NCBI RefSeq assembly: GCF_001428245.1
Contig: NZ_LMRV01000036.1
Location: 1-64,000 of the forward strand
Direction of reading: 5' to 3'
DNA length: 64,000 bases
Source of the DNA: Paenibacillus sp. Soil522
GTDB taxonomy: Bacteria > Bacillota > Bacilli > Paenibacillales > Paenibacillaceae
Position numbers and translations under genes: made by a program. Positions 1 to 8,516 of this stretch are shown one piece after another. The stretch's first letter is position 1, and each line of letters starts with the position of its first letter. Under the pieces are notes generated by a model. The model was not told the DNA's origin and ran no database searches. It was given only the letters and a program-made list of their open reading frames with translations.

Positions 1-37
1 AAAAAAGATGACCCCCGACGAATTCAGAGGTCATCTC
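1..37 (-). terminator. Rho-independent terminator, minus strand
   Basis: Arms GATGACC and GGTCATC close a hairpin, and the run of A at bases 1-6 gives a U tract on the minus-strand transcript. It lies about 300 bases beyond the sugar transferase stop and would end that transcript. Confidence 0.7.
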
Positions 38-332
38 CTTGCTAGTTAAGCCTAGGGCTGTTTGTTATAAACCGTCCACAAATAGGGTCACAGTTCAGTA
101 GTGCCTGTTTATGCGCTTTATTATAATACTTCCTTATCGAGCATTGAAGATTATCTGCGAGATTACATTATGTTGCAGTAATCTCCTTATGGACAAAAGA
201 CACTTAAATAATTTTATAAATAAGATAAACAATAAGTATCCAAATTATCAGTGATATAGAAATACCCCAAGCACAACCCTTATAAAACTTGTTTTTATGT
301 TCAAACGGCTCCATAAACAACCAACACCAACC
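38..332. other. AT-rich intergenic stretch, no gene seen
   Basis: No ORF with a believable start was found on either strand between the terminator at the window edge and the stop of the sugar transferase. The stretch is AT-rich like the gene beside it and may be the 3' untranslated region of that transcript. Confidence 0.5.
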
Positions 333-947
333 TTAAAATGCGCCATCTTTTTTCAAAACAGAAGGAATTGTTTTGAATATTATTAATAAATCAAACATAA
401 GTGATTTTCTTTTTACATAATACAATTCAAGATCGACTCTTTCAGGATAACCAACGTTGCTTCTTCCACAAATCTGCCAATACCCCGTCATTCCAGGTTT
501 AACAGAAAGAAATTCATTCTTTTTTGATTTATATTCTTCAAGTTCTTCAGGCACGACAGGTCTTGGTCCAACTAAACTCATTTCACCTTTTAATACATTT
601 ATCAATTGCGGAATTTCATCCATGCTAGTTTTCCTCAACCATAAACCAATTTTTGTTATTCTTGGGTCTTCATTTTGTTCTAATTTGTAATTGTTTTTAA
701 GATATTTTTTATATAAATTGTTGTTTTCCATTAGAATATTTTCTGCATTTTGATGCATTGTCCGGAATTTGTAAATAAAAAAAGAATTTCCGTTTTTACC
801 CACCCGTAGTTGTTTGAAAAATATTGTAGTTTTTGGATCATCAAACTTAATTAGCATACTTATTAAGAGTATTACCGGACTCAACATCAACAACCCAATT
901 AAAGATATTAAAATATCCATACCCCTTTTAATATATAAGTATCCCAA
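333..947 (-). CDS. Undecaprenyl-phosphate sugar-1-phosphate transferase
   Basis: Membrane-attached initiating enzyme of exopolysaccharide or capsule synthesis, transferring a sugar-1-phosphate to undecaprenyl phosphate. The protein has one N-terminal membrane helix (DILISLIGLLMLSPVILLIS), then the family landmarks KFRTMH, the DEIPQLINVLKGEMSLVGPRP block and KPGMTGYWQICGRS near the C-terminus, which identify the short bacterial sugar transferase family. I place the start at a TTG at 947 (LGYLYIKRGMDIL), which has a GGGGGAT Shine-Dalgarno. The longer ORF, with a TTG at 1007, begins inside a -35 box and so cannot be translated from that promoter. Codon use is much more AT-rich than in the genes from 1.4 kb onward, suggesting acquired surface-polysaccharide DNA. 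The sugar specificity cannot be told. Confidence 0.85.
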   Translation of the reverse strand: MGYLYIKRGMDILISLIGLLMLSPVILLISMLIKFDDPKTTIFFKQLRVGKNGNSFFIYKFRTMHQNAENILMENNNLYKKYLKNNYKLEQNEDPRITKIGLWLRKTSMDEIPQLINVLKGEMSLVGPRPVVPEELEEYKSKKNEFLSVKPGMTGYWQICGRSNVGYPERVDLELYYVKRKSLMFDLLIIFKTIPSVLKKDGAF

Positions 948-978
948 TTTATCATCCCCCAATAAAACTCCTATAAAA

Positions 979-1007
979 ACAGTAACGCTATTGGCAAATA
1001 AAGTCAA
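979..1007 (-). promoter_or_regulatory. Sigma-A promoter of sugar transferase
   Basis: TTGACT (1007-1002), 17-base spacer, TACTGT (984-979) on the minus strand. Transcription would start near 972, just upstream of the AGGAG and GGGGGAT sequences that precede the chosen TTG start. Confidence 0.55.
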
Positions 1008-1090
1008 CGACTGTAATGCCTAAGTTATTAATATGCATCGTTAGTCCTAGACTTTATTTTCCTAATCTATAATTTCATATTCTCTTGCGA

Positions 1091-1408
1091 ATGTTGGATA
1101 AGCCGCTTGGCATACCCTATTACGATTGTAATGTGCCAATTAGCAGGAGGACCTTCACTTTGCTTAAACGAGCGCGAGCTGCCCGAAACAAAGAATTTAC
1201 GGTCTACGTGATTCCCGCATGGAAATGGAAGGAATTTATCGCGTTCGAGCTCATTGGAGGCACAGCCTTCTATTTGCTTTGCAGAAAAACGGCTAATTCC
1301 GAGTTATTCGGCATCGCCGCCAACATAGCCGGGCCGCAAATGCTCAAATATGTAATGGCCGCTTACCGGCTGAACACAAAAAACGTTCCGCAGCTTCCGC
1401 CGGACTAG
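1091..1408 (+). CDS. Hypothetical protein, weakly supported
   Basis: Open frame of about 105 residues with a basic N-terminal half and a hydrophobic middle (AFELIGGTAFYLLC). I recognise no family. The residue composition looks coding, but no Shine-Dalgarno precedes either the TTG at 1085 or the ATG at 1091, and the last ten codons overlap the uxaC terminator read from the other strand. It may be a gene remnant, as it sits between an AT-rich acquired segment and the sugar-acid locus. Confidence 0.35.
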   Translation: MLDKPLGIPYYDCNVPISRRTFTLLKRARAARNKEFTVYVIPAWKWKEFIAFELIGGTAFYLLCRKTANSELFGIAANIAGPQMLKYVMAAYRLNTKNVPQLPPD

Positions 1409-1427
1409 CGGAAATGCAGAACGTTTC
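1378..1427 (-). terminator. Terminator of the uxaC operon
   Basis: A long, slightly imperfect hairpin with outer arms AACGTTC and GAACGTT and inner arms TTCCGC and GCGGAA is followed on the minus strand by a T run. It begins a few bases beyond the uxaC stop. Confidence 0.8.
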
Positions 1428-1433
1428 TTAAGG

Positions 1434-2840
1434 CTAAAAACCGAAGTAAGCTTTCGCGTTGCGGTAGGAAATGTTTTGAACCATATCGCCGAGCAGCTCC
1501 ATATCCAGCGGAGCCTCGCCATTTTCGACCCATTCGCCAAGCAGATTGCAAAGCAGGCGTCTGAAATATTCATGCCTGGTGTAGGAAAGGAAGCTGCGGG
1601 AATCGGTCAGCATGCCGACAAAGCGGCTAAGCAGGCCCAAATTAGCAAGCGCATTCATCTGGTCCAGCATACCGTTTTTGGTATCATTGAACCACCACGC
1701 CGAGCCAAGCTGAATTTTCCCCGGCACCCCGCCGCCCTGAAAGCTTCCGATAACCGAGCCGAGCACGTCATTATCCTTCGCATTAAGCGAATAAAGAATC
1801 GTTTTCGGAAGCGCATCGTCTTTATCCAGCGCATCAAGCAGCTTTGCAAGCGGGTATGCCACTGCGCTGTCGTTGATCGAGTCGAAGCCGGTATCGGGTC
1901 CCAGCTTGCCGAACATGCGGGAGCTGTTGTTTCTTGCCGCATTAATATGGAACTGCATCGCCCATCCCCGCTCGGCATATAGGCGTCCCAGGAAAAGCAG
2001 CGTATACGTTTTGTATTGCTTCTCTTCTTCCAGACTAACCGTTTCTCCGTTTAAAGCTTTGGCGAAAATAGCCTCAGCATCAGCCTTCGTCGACTCGGCG
2101 TAAGCAACGTAATCGAGCGCATGGTCGGATACTTTGCAGCCGGCCTCATCGAAAAACTTCACTCTCGCCGCAAGCGCGGTAAGCAAATCATCATAGCTCT
2201 CAATCGCGCTGGACGCCGCAGCCTCAAGCTTGCCGATCCACTCCAGAAACGTTCCGCGGTTTATCTCAAGCGCTTTGTCCGGCCGGAAAGACGGCAGCAC
2301 CTGCACGTTGAAATCTTCCAGCTCCTTGATCGCGATATGATACGCAAGCGAATCAACCGGATCATCTGTCGTGCAAATCACCTCGACGCCCGACATCTTG
2401 ATCAAATCGCGCGCTTTAAACCGGCCAGTCGCCAGCTTCGCATTAACCTGCTCCCAAATCGCCGGCGCATTTTTCTCATTAATAAGCTCGTACACGCCGA
2501 AATAACGGCGGAGCTCCAAATGCGACCATTGATAAAGCGGATTGCCGATCGTTTGCGGAACCGTTTTTGCCCAAGCCTCGAAGCGGTCGTAATCGGTCAC
2601 GCCTTCGCCGCCCGTTACGTAGCGCTCCTCTATTCCATTCGCGCGCAGCGCCCGCCATTTATAGTGGTCGCCATAAAGCCAAGCCTCCGTAAGGTTCGCA
2701 AAGCTCGTATTCTCGAATATTTGCTGCGGACTTAGATGGCAGTGATAATCTATAATCGGCATGTCCTTCGCAAAATCATGATATAACCGTCTCGCCGTTT
2801 CATTCGATAACAAAAAATCGTCGTCCAAAAATGGCTTCAT
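1434..2840 (-). CDS. uxaC: Glucuronate isomerase
   Basis: Isomerises D-glucuronate to D-fructuronate (and galacturonate to tagaturonate), the first cytoplasmic step of hexuronate breakdown. At 468 residues it has the usual UxaC length. The N-terminal DYHCHLSP (about residues 31-38) holds the metal-binding HxH of the amidohydrolase-like barrel. The stretches LTEAWLYGDHYKWRALRANG and HEYFRRLLCNLLGEWVENGE are typical of the family. It is the second gene of a minus-strand pair, 19 bases after a Gfo/Idh/MocA dehydrogenase, and a strong terminator follows. The later pathway genes (uxuA, uxuB, kdgK, kdgA) are not in this window. The dehydrogenase in front might supply an alternative reductive step, which is inference. 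Confidence 0.97.
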   Translation of the reverse strand: MKPFLDDDFLLSNETARRLYHDFAKDMPIIDYHCHLSPQQIFENTSFANLTEAWLYGDHYKWRALRANGIEERYVTGGEGVTDYDRFEAWAKTVPQTIGNPLYQWSHLELRRYFGVYELINEKNAPAIWEQVNAKLATGRFKARDLIKMSGVEVICTTDDPVDSLAYHIAIKELEDFNVQVLPSFRPDKALEINRGTFLEWIGKLEAAASSAIESYDDLLTALAARVKFFDEAGCKVSDHALDYVAYAESTKADAEAIFAKALNGETVSLEEEKQYKTYTLLFLGRLYAERGWAMQFHINAARNNSSRMFGKLGPDTGFDSINDSAVAYPLAKLLDALDKDDALPKTILYSLNAKDNDVLGSVIGSFQGGGVPGKIQLGSAWWFNDTKNGMLDQMNALANLGLLSRFVGMLTDSRSFLSYTRHEYFRRLLCNLLGEWVENGEAPLDMELLGDMVQNISYRNAKAYFGF

Positions 2841-2859
2841 TCCCGATTCTCCCCTTTCG

Positions 2860-4152
2860 CTATTTGTGAAACTTCACAAGGTCATTGATCTGTACCGCTA
2901 GCCCCGTTTGAATCGAACGGTTCGCTGCGATGCCCGTAAGAATCGATCTTGCCCCGTCAATATGATCAGCCGCGCGGTTGAACAGGTCTTCCTCAGCCGT
3001 TCCGAATAAATCGTTCAGCAATACGGGATCACCGCCGCCATGGCCGCCGAGACCTTCCTCTACCTCGACCGCATACGGAGCGGCAAACATTGGGAACACT
3101 TTAATCGTTTGTTCCTGCAGCGCGCCCTCCTGCGATTTCTCTCCGCCGGAATTGACGTACGACTGCTCGACAATATTCATCTCAATGCGGCCCTTCGTTC
3201 CGTTAAACGCGATGCGATAACCTTCCCAAGGCAAGTAAGCGTTTAAGGAATACGTTAAGATCGCGTTGTTTTTGTAGCGGACGAGCACGCCCATCGTGTC
3301 TTCAATATTTATGCCGTCCCCGAACACGCTCTGATCGCGGCGGTAGCCGTCCTCATGCTCCGCATCCAAATACATCGCTTTTAAATGATCATTTTTATCC
3401 AGATGCAGCGCAAAAGGATCGTTCTCGGCAACCCTATTTCCTGTCGCGCGCTCATAAAATTGCGTTTCGCCGCGCTGCTCCGCATTTTCACGTCCGTAGA
3501 ACAAAAGGTCTCCGTAAGCAAACACCGACTCCGGCTGCGAGCCGATCCAAAAATTGACGAGATCAAAGTGATGCGTCGATTTATGCACGAGCAAGCCGCC
3601 GCTGTTATGCTTGTTGCGATGCCATCTGCGGAAGTAATCAGCGCCGTGCTGCGTATTGAGCAGCCACTCGAAGTGAACGGAGGTTACTTTGCCGATCGTA
3701 CCGCTTGCAATAAGCTCTCTAGCCTTCGTATGATGCGGCGCATATCGGTAGTTGAACGTTACCCGCACATGGCGGCCCGTACGCTCAACCGCGTCCAAAA
3801 TTTCCTGGCATTTTTTCTCGTCGACCGTCATCGGCTTTTCTGTAACCACATCGCACCCAAGCTCAAGCGCCCGAATGATATACGTATGATGCGTGCGGTC
3901 CACGCTCGTTACGATAACCGCATCCGGCTTCTCTGTTTCGATCATTTGATCGAATTCATTCGATTTGTACGTTCTTACAGAAGCATGTTTATATTTATCA
4001 ACTAAAATGCGGTTTGCATAGTCCATCCGGGTTTGGTTAATATCGCAAAAAGCGAGCAGCTCCGACGTATCCCTGAAATCGGCTGCAAGTGCGCCATAGA
4101 AAAATTCAGCTCTGCCGCCGCTGCCTACCAATACATAACGTTTTTTTGACAT
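2860..4152 (-). CDS. Gfo/Idh/MocA family NAD(P)-dependent oxidoreductase
   Basis: Predicted cytoplasmic sugar, sugar-acid or polyol dehydrogenase, 430 residues, longer than the usual 330-390. The N-terminal Rossmann domain begins KRYVLVGSGGRAEFF. The family EKP motif is present (VVTEKPMT, near residue 110), as is the substrate-side motif SGGLLVHKSTHHFDLVNFW. The extra length lies in the C-terminal beta-sheet domain. It is followed by uxaC 19 bases downstream and is divergent from the AraC gene at 4285, so the natural reading is a uronate- or glucuronide-linked dehydrogenase under that AraC protein. The substrate is not readable from sequence. Confidence 0.9.
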   Translation of the reverse strand: MSKKRYVLVGSGGRAEFFYGALAADFRDTSELLAFCDINQTRMDYANRILVDKYKHASVRTYKSNEFDQMIETEKPDAVIVTSVDRTHHTYIIRALELGCDVVTEKPMTVDEKKCQEILDAVERTGRHVRVTFNYRYAPHHTKARELIASGTIGKVTSVHFEWLLNTQHGADYFRRWHRNKHNSGGLLVHKSTHHFDLVNFWIGSQPESVFAYGDLLFYGRENAEQRGETQFYERATGNRVAENDPFALHLDKNDHLKAMYLDAEHEDGYRRDQSVFGDGINIEDTMGVLVRYKNNAILTYSLNAYLPWEGYRIAFNGTKGRIEMNIVEQSYVNSGGEKSQEGALQEQTIKVFPMFAAPYAVEVEEGLGGHGGGDPVLLNDLFGTAEEDLFNRAADHIDGARSILTGIAANRSIQTGLAVQINDLVKFHK

Positions 4153-4284
4153 AATCCTTATTCCTCCCTCGATTTACTTACTTTCATCATACTGCATGAG
4201 AGTGATATAATTCTCTGCATATCATGCTTTATTTTTGTAAAACACCGCTTTTTTTGCGGTAAAAATAAGAGGAGCGGATCCAGG
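4153..4284. promoter_or_regulatory. Divergent regulatory region with imperfect dyad
   Basis: The gap between the divergent dehydrogenase-uxaC operon and the araC-type gene holds an imperfect dyad (about 4192-4226, TGCATGAGAG against CTCTGCAT). Near the araC start there is a small hairpin, ACCGC and GCGGT around an all-T loop (4243-4260). Both could be regulator sites; no confident -35/-10 pair was found. Confidence 0.35.
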
Positions 4285-5136
4285 ATGACCAATCAGCCCG
4301 AAACCTGCAGCTTCGGCTCTACTCCCGAGCTGTACGTGGAGTATGTAAAGCGTTCAGCGCCCTACACGATGGAAGACGATCATTACCATGACTATTATGA
4401 AATCTACTATATGCTGTCCGGACAGCGGATCTATTTTATACGCGATCGTTCTTATTCCGTCGAGCAAGGAGACCTTGTCTTCATCCGCAAGCATGAGCTG
4501 CACAAAACGATGCAAACCGGCGATTCCTCCCATGAACGCATCATCATTCACTTCGATGACGCGATGATCAGCCGCTTAGCGGGAAAGCACGCCGGCCTCT
4601 TATTAACGCCGTTCCGGCAGCCATCCCACATCATACGCTTGCCGAGGCAGGAGCAGCTGGCAGCTGACCAAATCATGCGGAGGCTGCTCACGGAGATCCG
4701 GCAGAAGCCTGACGGCTATGAGCTTTTTCCTCCTTATGCGTTAACCGAGCTGCTGCTTCTCTCAGCCAGATATACGCAGCAGCACGAGCCTGCTCCGCTC
4801 CACCATGCAACGCCCATGCATGCGAAAATATCAGAAGTGATCCGCTATATTAACGCTCACTTTGCAGAGCCGCTTCGGCTTGGCGGGCTTGCGGAGCATT
4901 TTTTCATCAGCCCCTACTATTTGAGCCGCATGTTTAAGGAGATGACAGGCTTCACCTTTTCCGATTACGTCATTTTAACAAGAATAAAGGAAGCGCAGCG
5001 TCTGCTCCGCGAATCCGATACCAGCATAACGGATATTGCCGCTGCCGTCGGCTTTGATAACTTTTCCCATTTCGGCAAAACGTTCAAAAAAATCACTCGC
5101 TTATCCCCGCGTGGCTATCGCAAGCAGTATTTATAA
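4285..5136 (+). CDS. AraC family transcriptional regulator
   Basis: 283 residues with an N-terminal cupin sensor domain (HYHDYYEIYYMLSG, GDLVFIRKHELH) and a C-terminal double helix-turn-helix from about residue 185. The second helix-turn-helix has the family signature ITDIAAAVGFDNFSHFGKTFKKITRLSPRGYRKQ. The Shine-Dalgarno AGAGGAG lies about a dozen bases before the ATG. It is divergent from the dehydrogenase-uxaC operon, which it probably controls in response to a sugar ligand. Ligand and polarity (activator or repressor) are unknown. Confidence 0.92.
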   Translation: MTNQPETCSFGSTPELYVEYVKRSAPYTMEDDHYHDYYEIYYMLSGQRIYFIRDRSYSVEQGDLVFIRKHELHKTMQTGDSSHERIIIHFDDAMISRLAGKHAGLLLTPFRQPSHIIRLPRQEQLAADQIMRRLLTEIRQKPDGYELFPPYALTELLLLSARYTQQHEPAPLHHATPMHAKISEVIRYINAHFAEPLRLGGLAEHFFISPYYLSRMFKEMTGFTFSDYVILTRIKEAQRLLRESDTSITDIAAAVGFDNFSHFGKTFKKITRLSPRGYRKQYL

Positions 5137-5285
5137 ACAAACAGAAATAATGTCGTAATTTCATATATTTGTAGTCATTAAATTACACTAAAAATAAGCG
5201 ATAAAATGTGTTAGATTATATTTGTTGTCATATATTTGTATACGAATGATGAAATCACGATAGACGCGCAGGGAGAGATGAACCG

Positions 5286-6290
5286 ATGATCCGAATTGGT
5301 AAAATCAGTTATTGGCATGTGCACGCATGGGACTATACGAAGCAAGCGCAGGAGCATCCGGGTACGGAAATCGTCGCGGTATGGGATGAAATCGCGGAAC
5401 GCGGACAGGCAGCTGCCGGGAAGCTGGGTGCTTCTTTCTATGAAAATTTAGATGAAATGCTGAAGCAGGGCGATATTGACGCCGTCATTGTCGACGCGCC
5501 GACCGTAAGGCATCAAGAGGTTATGGTAGCGGCGGCAAGAGCGGGCAAGCATATTTTCACAGAAAAGGTTGTAGCTGCAACGTTGAAGGAAGCGAATGCC
5601 ATACTGGATGAAGTAACCAAAAATAATGTAAAATTAACGGTATCGCTGCCTCGTTTAAATGACGGCTATACGCTAGCGATTCGCGATATTTTATCCCAAG
5701 GCATACTTGGAAAAATAACGCTGGTACGGGCCCGCTTGTCTCATAACGGGGCAACCGCGAACTGGCTGCCTGAGCATTTCTACAGCTTAGAGGAATGCCG
5801 CGGAGGCGCATTAATCGATTTGGGTTGTCATCCTATGTATTTGACCAGACTGTTTATGAACGAAATGCCTAAGGAGGTATCGGCTCATTTCGGTTACCTG
5901 ACCGGCAAGCAAGTGGAGGATAACGCGGTATCGGTCTTATCCGCTCCTTCCGGCGCGATCGGAATCGTAGAGGCCGGCTTCGTTAACAATCATTCCCCGT
6001 TTACGCTTGAGGTACATGGCACGGAAGGAACGCTGCTGTACGGCACGCCTAACAACAAGCTGCTGCTTCGCACATCCGCTCCAGGTGCCGAATCCTCTGA
6101 GCAATGGACAGCGCAGGCCATTCCGCCGGCAAGAGAGAGCGCTTTCGAGCAATGGGTTCAGCATATCGAAAACAACACAACGGCAGACGAAAATATTAGC
6201 CTGGCCATTGATTTGACAAAGCTAATGGAAGCTTCGAATCTGTCCGCCCGCGAGCATCGTTCCGTTCGGATTGACGAGCTGAGCGAGTAA
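5286..6290 (+). CDS. Gfo/Idh/MocA family oxidoreductase, atypical N-terminus
   Basis: Predicted sugar or polyol dehydrogenase of 334 residues. The family fold is shown by the D-G-H motif GGALIDLGCHPMYLTRLF (about 175-192) and the C-terminal KLMEASNLSAREHRSVRI end. Two landmarks are unusual: the N-terminus reads IRIGKISYWHVHAWDY, so the normal GxGxxG dinucleotide loop is missing, and the EKP motif is EKV (FTEKVVAAT). The gene is read with the AraC-type gene at 6330, 39 bases downstream. The variant motifs suggest altered cofactor handling or a different reaction, but the protein is full length and not obviously decayed. Confidence 0.85.
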   Translation: MIRIGKISYWHVHAWDYTKQAQEHPGTEIVAVWDEIAERGQAAAGKLGASFYENLDEMLKQGDIDAVIVDAPTVRHQEVMVAAARAGKHIFTEKVVAATLKEANAILDEVTKNNVKLTVSLPRLNDGYTLAIRDILSQGILGKITLVRARLSHNGATANWLPEHFYSLEECRGGALIDLGCHPMYLTRLFMNEMPKEVSAHFGYLTGKQVEDNAVSVLSAPSGAIGIVEAGFVNNHSPFTLEVHGTEGTLLYGTPNNKLLLRTSAPGAESSEQWTAQAIPPARESAFEQWVQHIENNTTADENISLAIDLTKLMEASNLSAREHRSVRIDELSE

Positions 6291-6329
6291 CCGCACGAGT
6301 AAAACAGAGTACTCCGAGGAGGAATCGGC

Positions 6330-7277
6330 ATGCCTAACTTCCCTTACGAGGTGATGCATGAACGCCAGGATGCGCTTGAGCGTCTTGAGCTGTGCATCAG
6401 GTGGGGACAATACGACATTCATGTGCTGCGCTTCCATCTGACGCAATTTCCTCCCGGTAGAATTGTCGGATTTCACAAGCATGCGGAATATGAATTTCAT
6501 TTCATACCGCAGGGCAAAGGAAAGGTCATTATTGTCGATCAAGAATACGCGCTTAAGCCGGGCATGTTCTATTTAACCGGACCTGATATTATGCATTATC
6601 AAGAAGCAGATGTCCTTGAAGCAATGGATGAGCTCTGCCTGCACGTCGGCATCATCGACCGGGCAGCGCAGGACGGCGGCGATACTATCCATACGGATGA
6701 TTGGGAAGCCGCCGAAGCGCGCGATTGTATCGAGAAGCTAAGAACGCTTCCGCTATTCCCGACTAATGACCTGCACCAAGCGATGCCCCGCTTTCTTGAG
6801 GCCTACCAGGCCTGCAGCGATAATTTTGTCGGGAGCTACACGACCATCAAGCAAACGGTTATCCAAATATTGCTGCGCGCCGTTCGCGCTTACGACAGCG
6901 CAAGCGAGCAGAAGCATCTGCCGACGCGCGATATGAAGGCTTACCGTTACCGGCTCGCCATGGAGTATATTTACGCTAACTATAACGGCATTATCACGCT
7001 GGATGACGTTGCAGATAAGCTTAACCTGAGCTCCCGGCATATTCAGCGGCTGTTCAAGGAGCTCCATCACGGACATACCTTCAGTCGGATTCTTGAAGAC
7101 ATCCGCCTTGATGCCGTATGCCGCGAGCTGCAGGAGAGCGAGCAATCCGTGGAGAAAATAGCCAAGCTTGCCGGCTTTGCCGGCGGAAACTATCTGCATG
7201 CTGTGTTTCGCAAAAAATTCGGCGTCACTCCTTCCGAATACCGGAAGAGCACTCGTCACAAAATTCCGCAATTATAA
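6330..7277 (+). CDS. AraC family transcriptional regulator
   Basis: 315 residues. The N-terminal cupin-like sensor (FHKHAEYEFHFIPQGKGKVIIVDQEYALKPGMFYLTGP, about residues 48-85, quoted here only as the domain landmark GFHKHAEYEFHF) is followed by a helical middle and a C-terminal AraC DNA-binding domain from about residue 210. The C-terminal signature is VEKIAKLAGFAGGNYLHAVF then FGVTPSEYRKS. The Shine-Dalgarno GGAGGAA precedes the ATG. It sits between two Gfo/Idh/MocA dehydrogenase genes on the same strand and probably regulates them. Confidence 0.9.
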   Translation: MPNFPYEVMHERQDALERLELCIRWGQYDIHVLRFHLTQFPPGRIVGFHKHAEYEFHFIPQGKGKVIIVDQEYALKPGMFYLTGPDIMHYQEADVLEAMDELCLHVGIIDRAAQDGGDTIHTDDWEAAEARDCIEKLRTLPLFPTNDLHQAMPRFLEAYQACSDNFVGSYTTIKQTVIQILLRAVRAYDSASEQKHLPTRDMKAYRYRLAMEYIYANYNGIITLDDVADKLNLSSRHIQRLFKELHHGHTFSRILEDIRLDAVCRELQESEQSVEKIAKLAGFAGGNYLHAVFRKKFGVTPSEYRKSTRHKIPQL

Positions 7278-7308
7278 ATCGTATGAAACGACTGGGAGGC
7301 TTTTAAAC

Positions 7309-8388
7309 ATGTCCAAAATATATAAACTTGCGATTATCGGCTGTGGAGGTATTGCAAACGGTAAGCATCTGCCAAGCCTAAAGAAGCTGGATAACGTTGA
7401 AATCGTTGCGTTCTGCGATATTATCGAGCAGCGCGCTATTGAAGCAGCTGGCTTATACGGTACTGAAGACGCAAGAGTATACAAAGATTATACGGAGCTG
7501 TTGACCGATTCCTCAATCGAAATCGTTCACGTCTGTACGCCTAACGACTCGCACGCGGATATCGCAATCGCTGCGCTTGAAGCCGGCAAGCATGTCATGA
7601 GCGAGAAGCCGATGGCCAAAACCGCATACGATGCTCAGCGCATGTTGGACGCAGCCCGCCGTACGGGCAAGAAGCTTACCGTTGGCTATAACAACCGCTT
7701 CCGTCCAGACAGCCAGCATTTAAAGAAGATATGCGAGGCTGGCGAGCTTGGTGACATTTATTACGCGAAAGCGCATGCGATTCGCCGCCGCGCGGTGCCG
7801 ACTTGGGGCGTTTTCCTTGATGAGGAGAAGCAAGGCGGCGGACCGCTTATCGATATCGGCACTCACGCGCTGGATCTGACGCTGTGGATGCTTGACAACT
7901 ATAAGCCGAAGGTCGTGCTTGGTACTTCCTACCATAAGCTTTCGCAGCGCGAAAACGCCGCAAACGCTTGGGGCCCTTGGGACCCGGCAAAGTTCACGGT
8001 CGAGGATTCCGCATTCGGAATGATCGTCATGGAAAATGGCGCTACGATCGTGCTGGAATCCAGCTGGGCGCTCAACACGCTTGAAGTTGACGAAGCCAAG
8101 TGTACGTTGTCCGGAACAGAAGGCGGCGCGGATATGAAGGATGGCCTTCGCATTAATGGCGAGCAGCACAGCCGTTTGTATATGACGAAAGTTGATTTAA
8201 ATGCAGGCGGAGTTGCCTTCTACGACGGCAAAACCGAAAGCGACGCCGATCTCGAAATGAGAATGTGGCTGAAAGCCATCGACGAGGATACCGACCCTGT
8301 CGTTAAACCGGAGCAGGCCTTCGTCGTTTCGCAAATTCTTGAAGCGATCTATGAATCGTCCAAAACCGGCAAAGCTGTATACCTGTAA
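7309..8388 (+). CDS. Gfo/Idh/MocA family oxidoreductase
   Basis: 359 residues from an ATG with GGGAGG nine bases before it. The frame stays open upstream to 7168, but that extension overlaps the preceding araC gene and has no ribosome site. The N-terminus YKLAIIGCGGIANGKHLPSL contains the GxGGxA dinucleotide loop. MSEKPMAKT carries the catalytic Lys of the EKP motif, and GGGPLIDIGTHALDLTLWML is the third family motif. All canonical residues are present, so it is probably an active NAD(P)-dependent sugar, inositol or sugar-acid dehydrogenase. It is the last gene of the plus-strand run from 5286 and is followed by a terminator. Confidence 0.92.
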   Translation: MSKIYKLAIIGCGGIANGKHLPSLKKLDNVEIVAFCDIIEQRAIEAAGLYGTEDARVYKDYTELLTDSSIEIVHVCTPNDSHADIAIAALEAGKHVMSEKPMAKTAYDAQRMLDAARRTGKKLTVGYNNRFRPDSQHLKKICEAGELGDIYYAKAHAIRRRAVPTWGVFLDEEKQGGGPLIDIGTHALDLTLWMLDNYKPKVVLGTSYHKLSQRENAANAWGPWDPAKFTVEDSAFGMIVMENGATIVLESSWALNTLEVDEAKCTLSGTEGGADMKDGLRINGEQHSRLYMTKVDLNAGGVAFYDGKTESDADLEMRMWLKAIDEDTDPVVKPEQAFVVSQILEAIYESSKTGKAVYL

Positions 8389-8401
8389 GCAGCAAAAAAA
8401 G

Positions 8402-8447
8402 GAGCTGCCTGGCTCGGTCTAAGACCTTGCCTGGCGGCTCTTTTTTT
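8402..8447. terminator. Terminator after the plus-strand dehydrogenase run
   Basis: Arms GAGC-GCC and GGC-GCTC enclose an inner GGTCT/AGACC stem and are followed by seven T. An A run precedes the hairpin, so it can also stop minus-strand transcripts from the ThuA-like gene. Confidence 0.8.
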
Positions 8448-8516
8448 GGGGGCTAGCCAAAGCATCAATCCGCTAAAATTGAGTCGATACGGATCTCTTG
8501 TATCCCGTTTGCTTTA

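Noticed and set aside
2121..2735. 204-codon plus-strand frame
   Set aside because: Antisense of uxaC, whose motifs are clear.
4243..4260. Hairpin ACCGC-T7-GCGGT before the araC gene, considered as a terminator
   Set aside because: The T run is in the loop, not after the stem, and no gene ends there.
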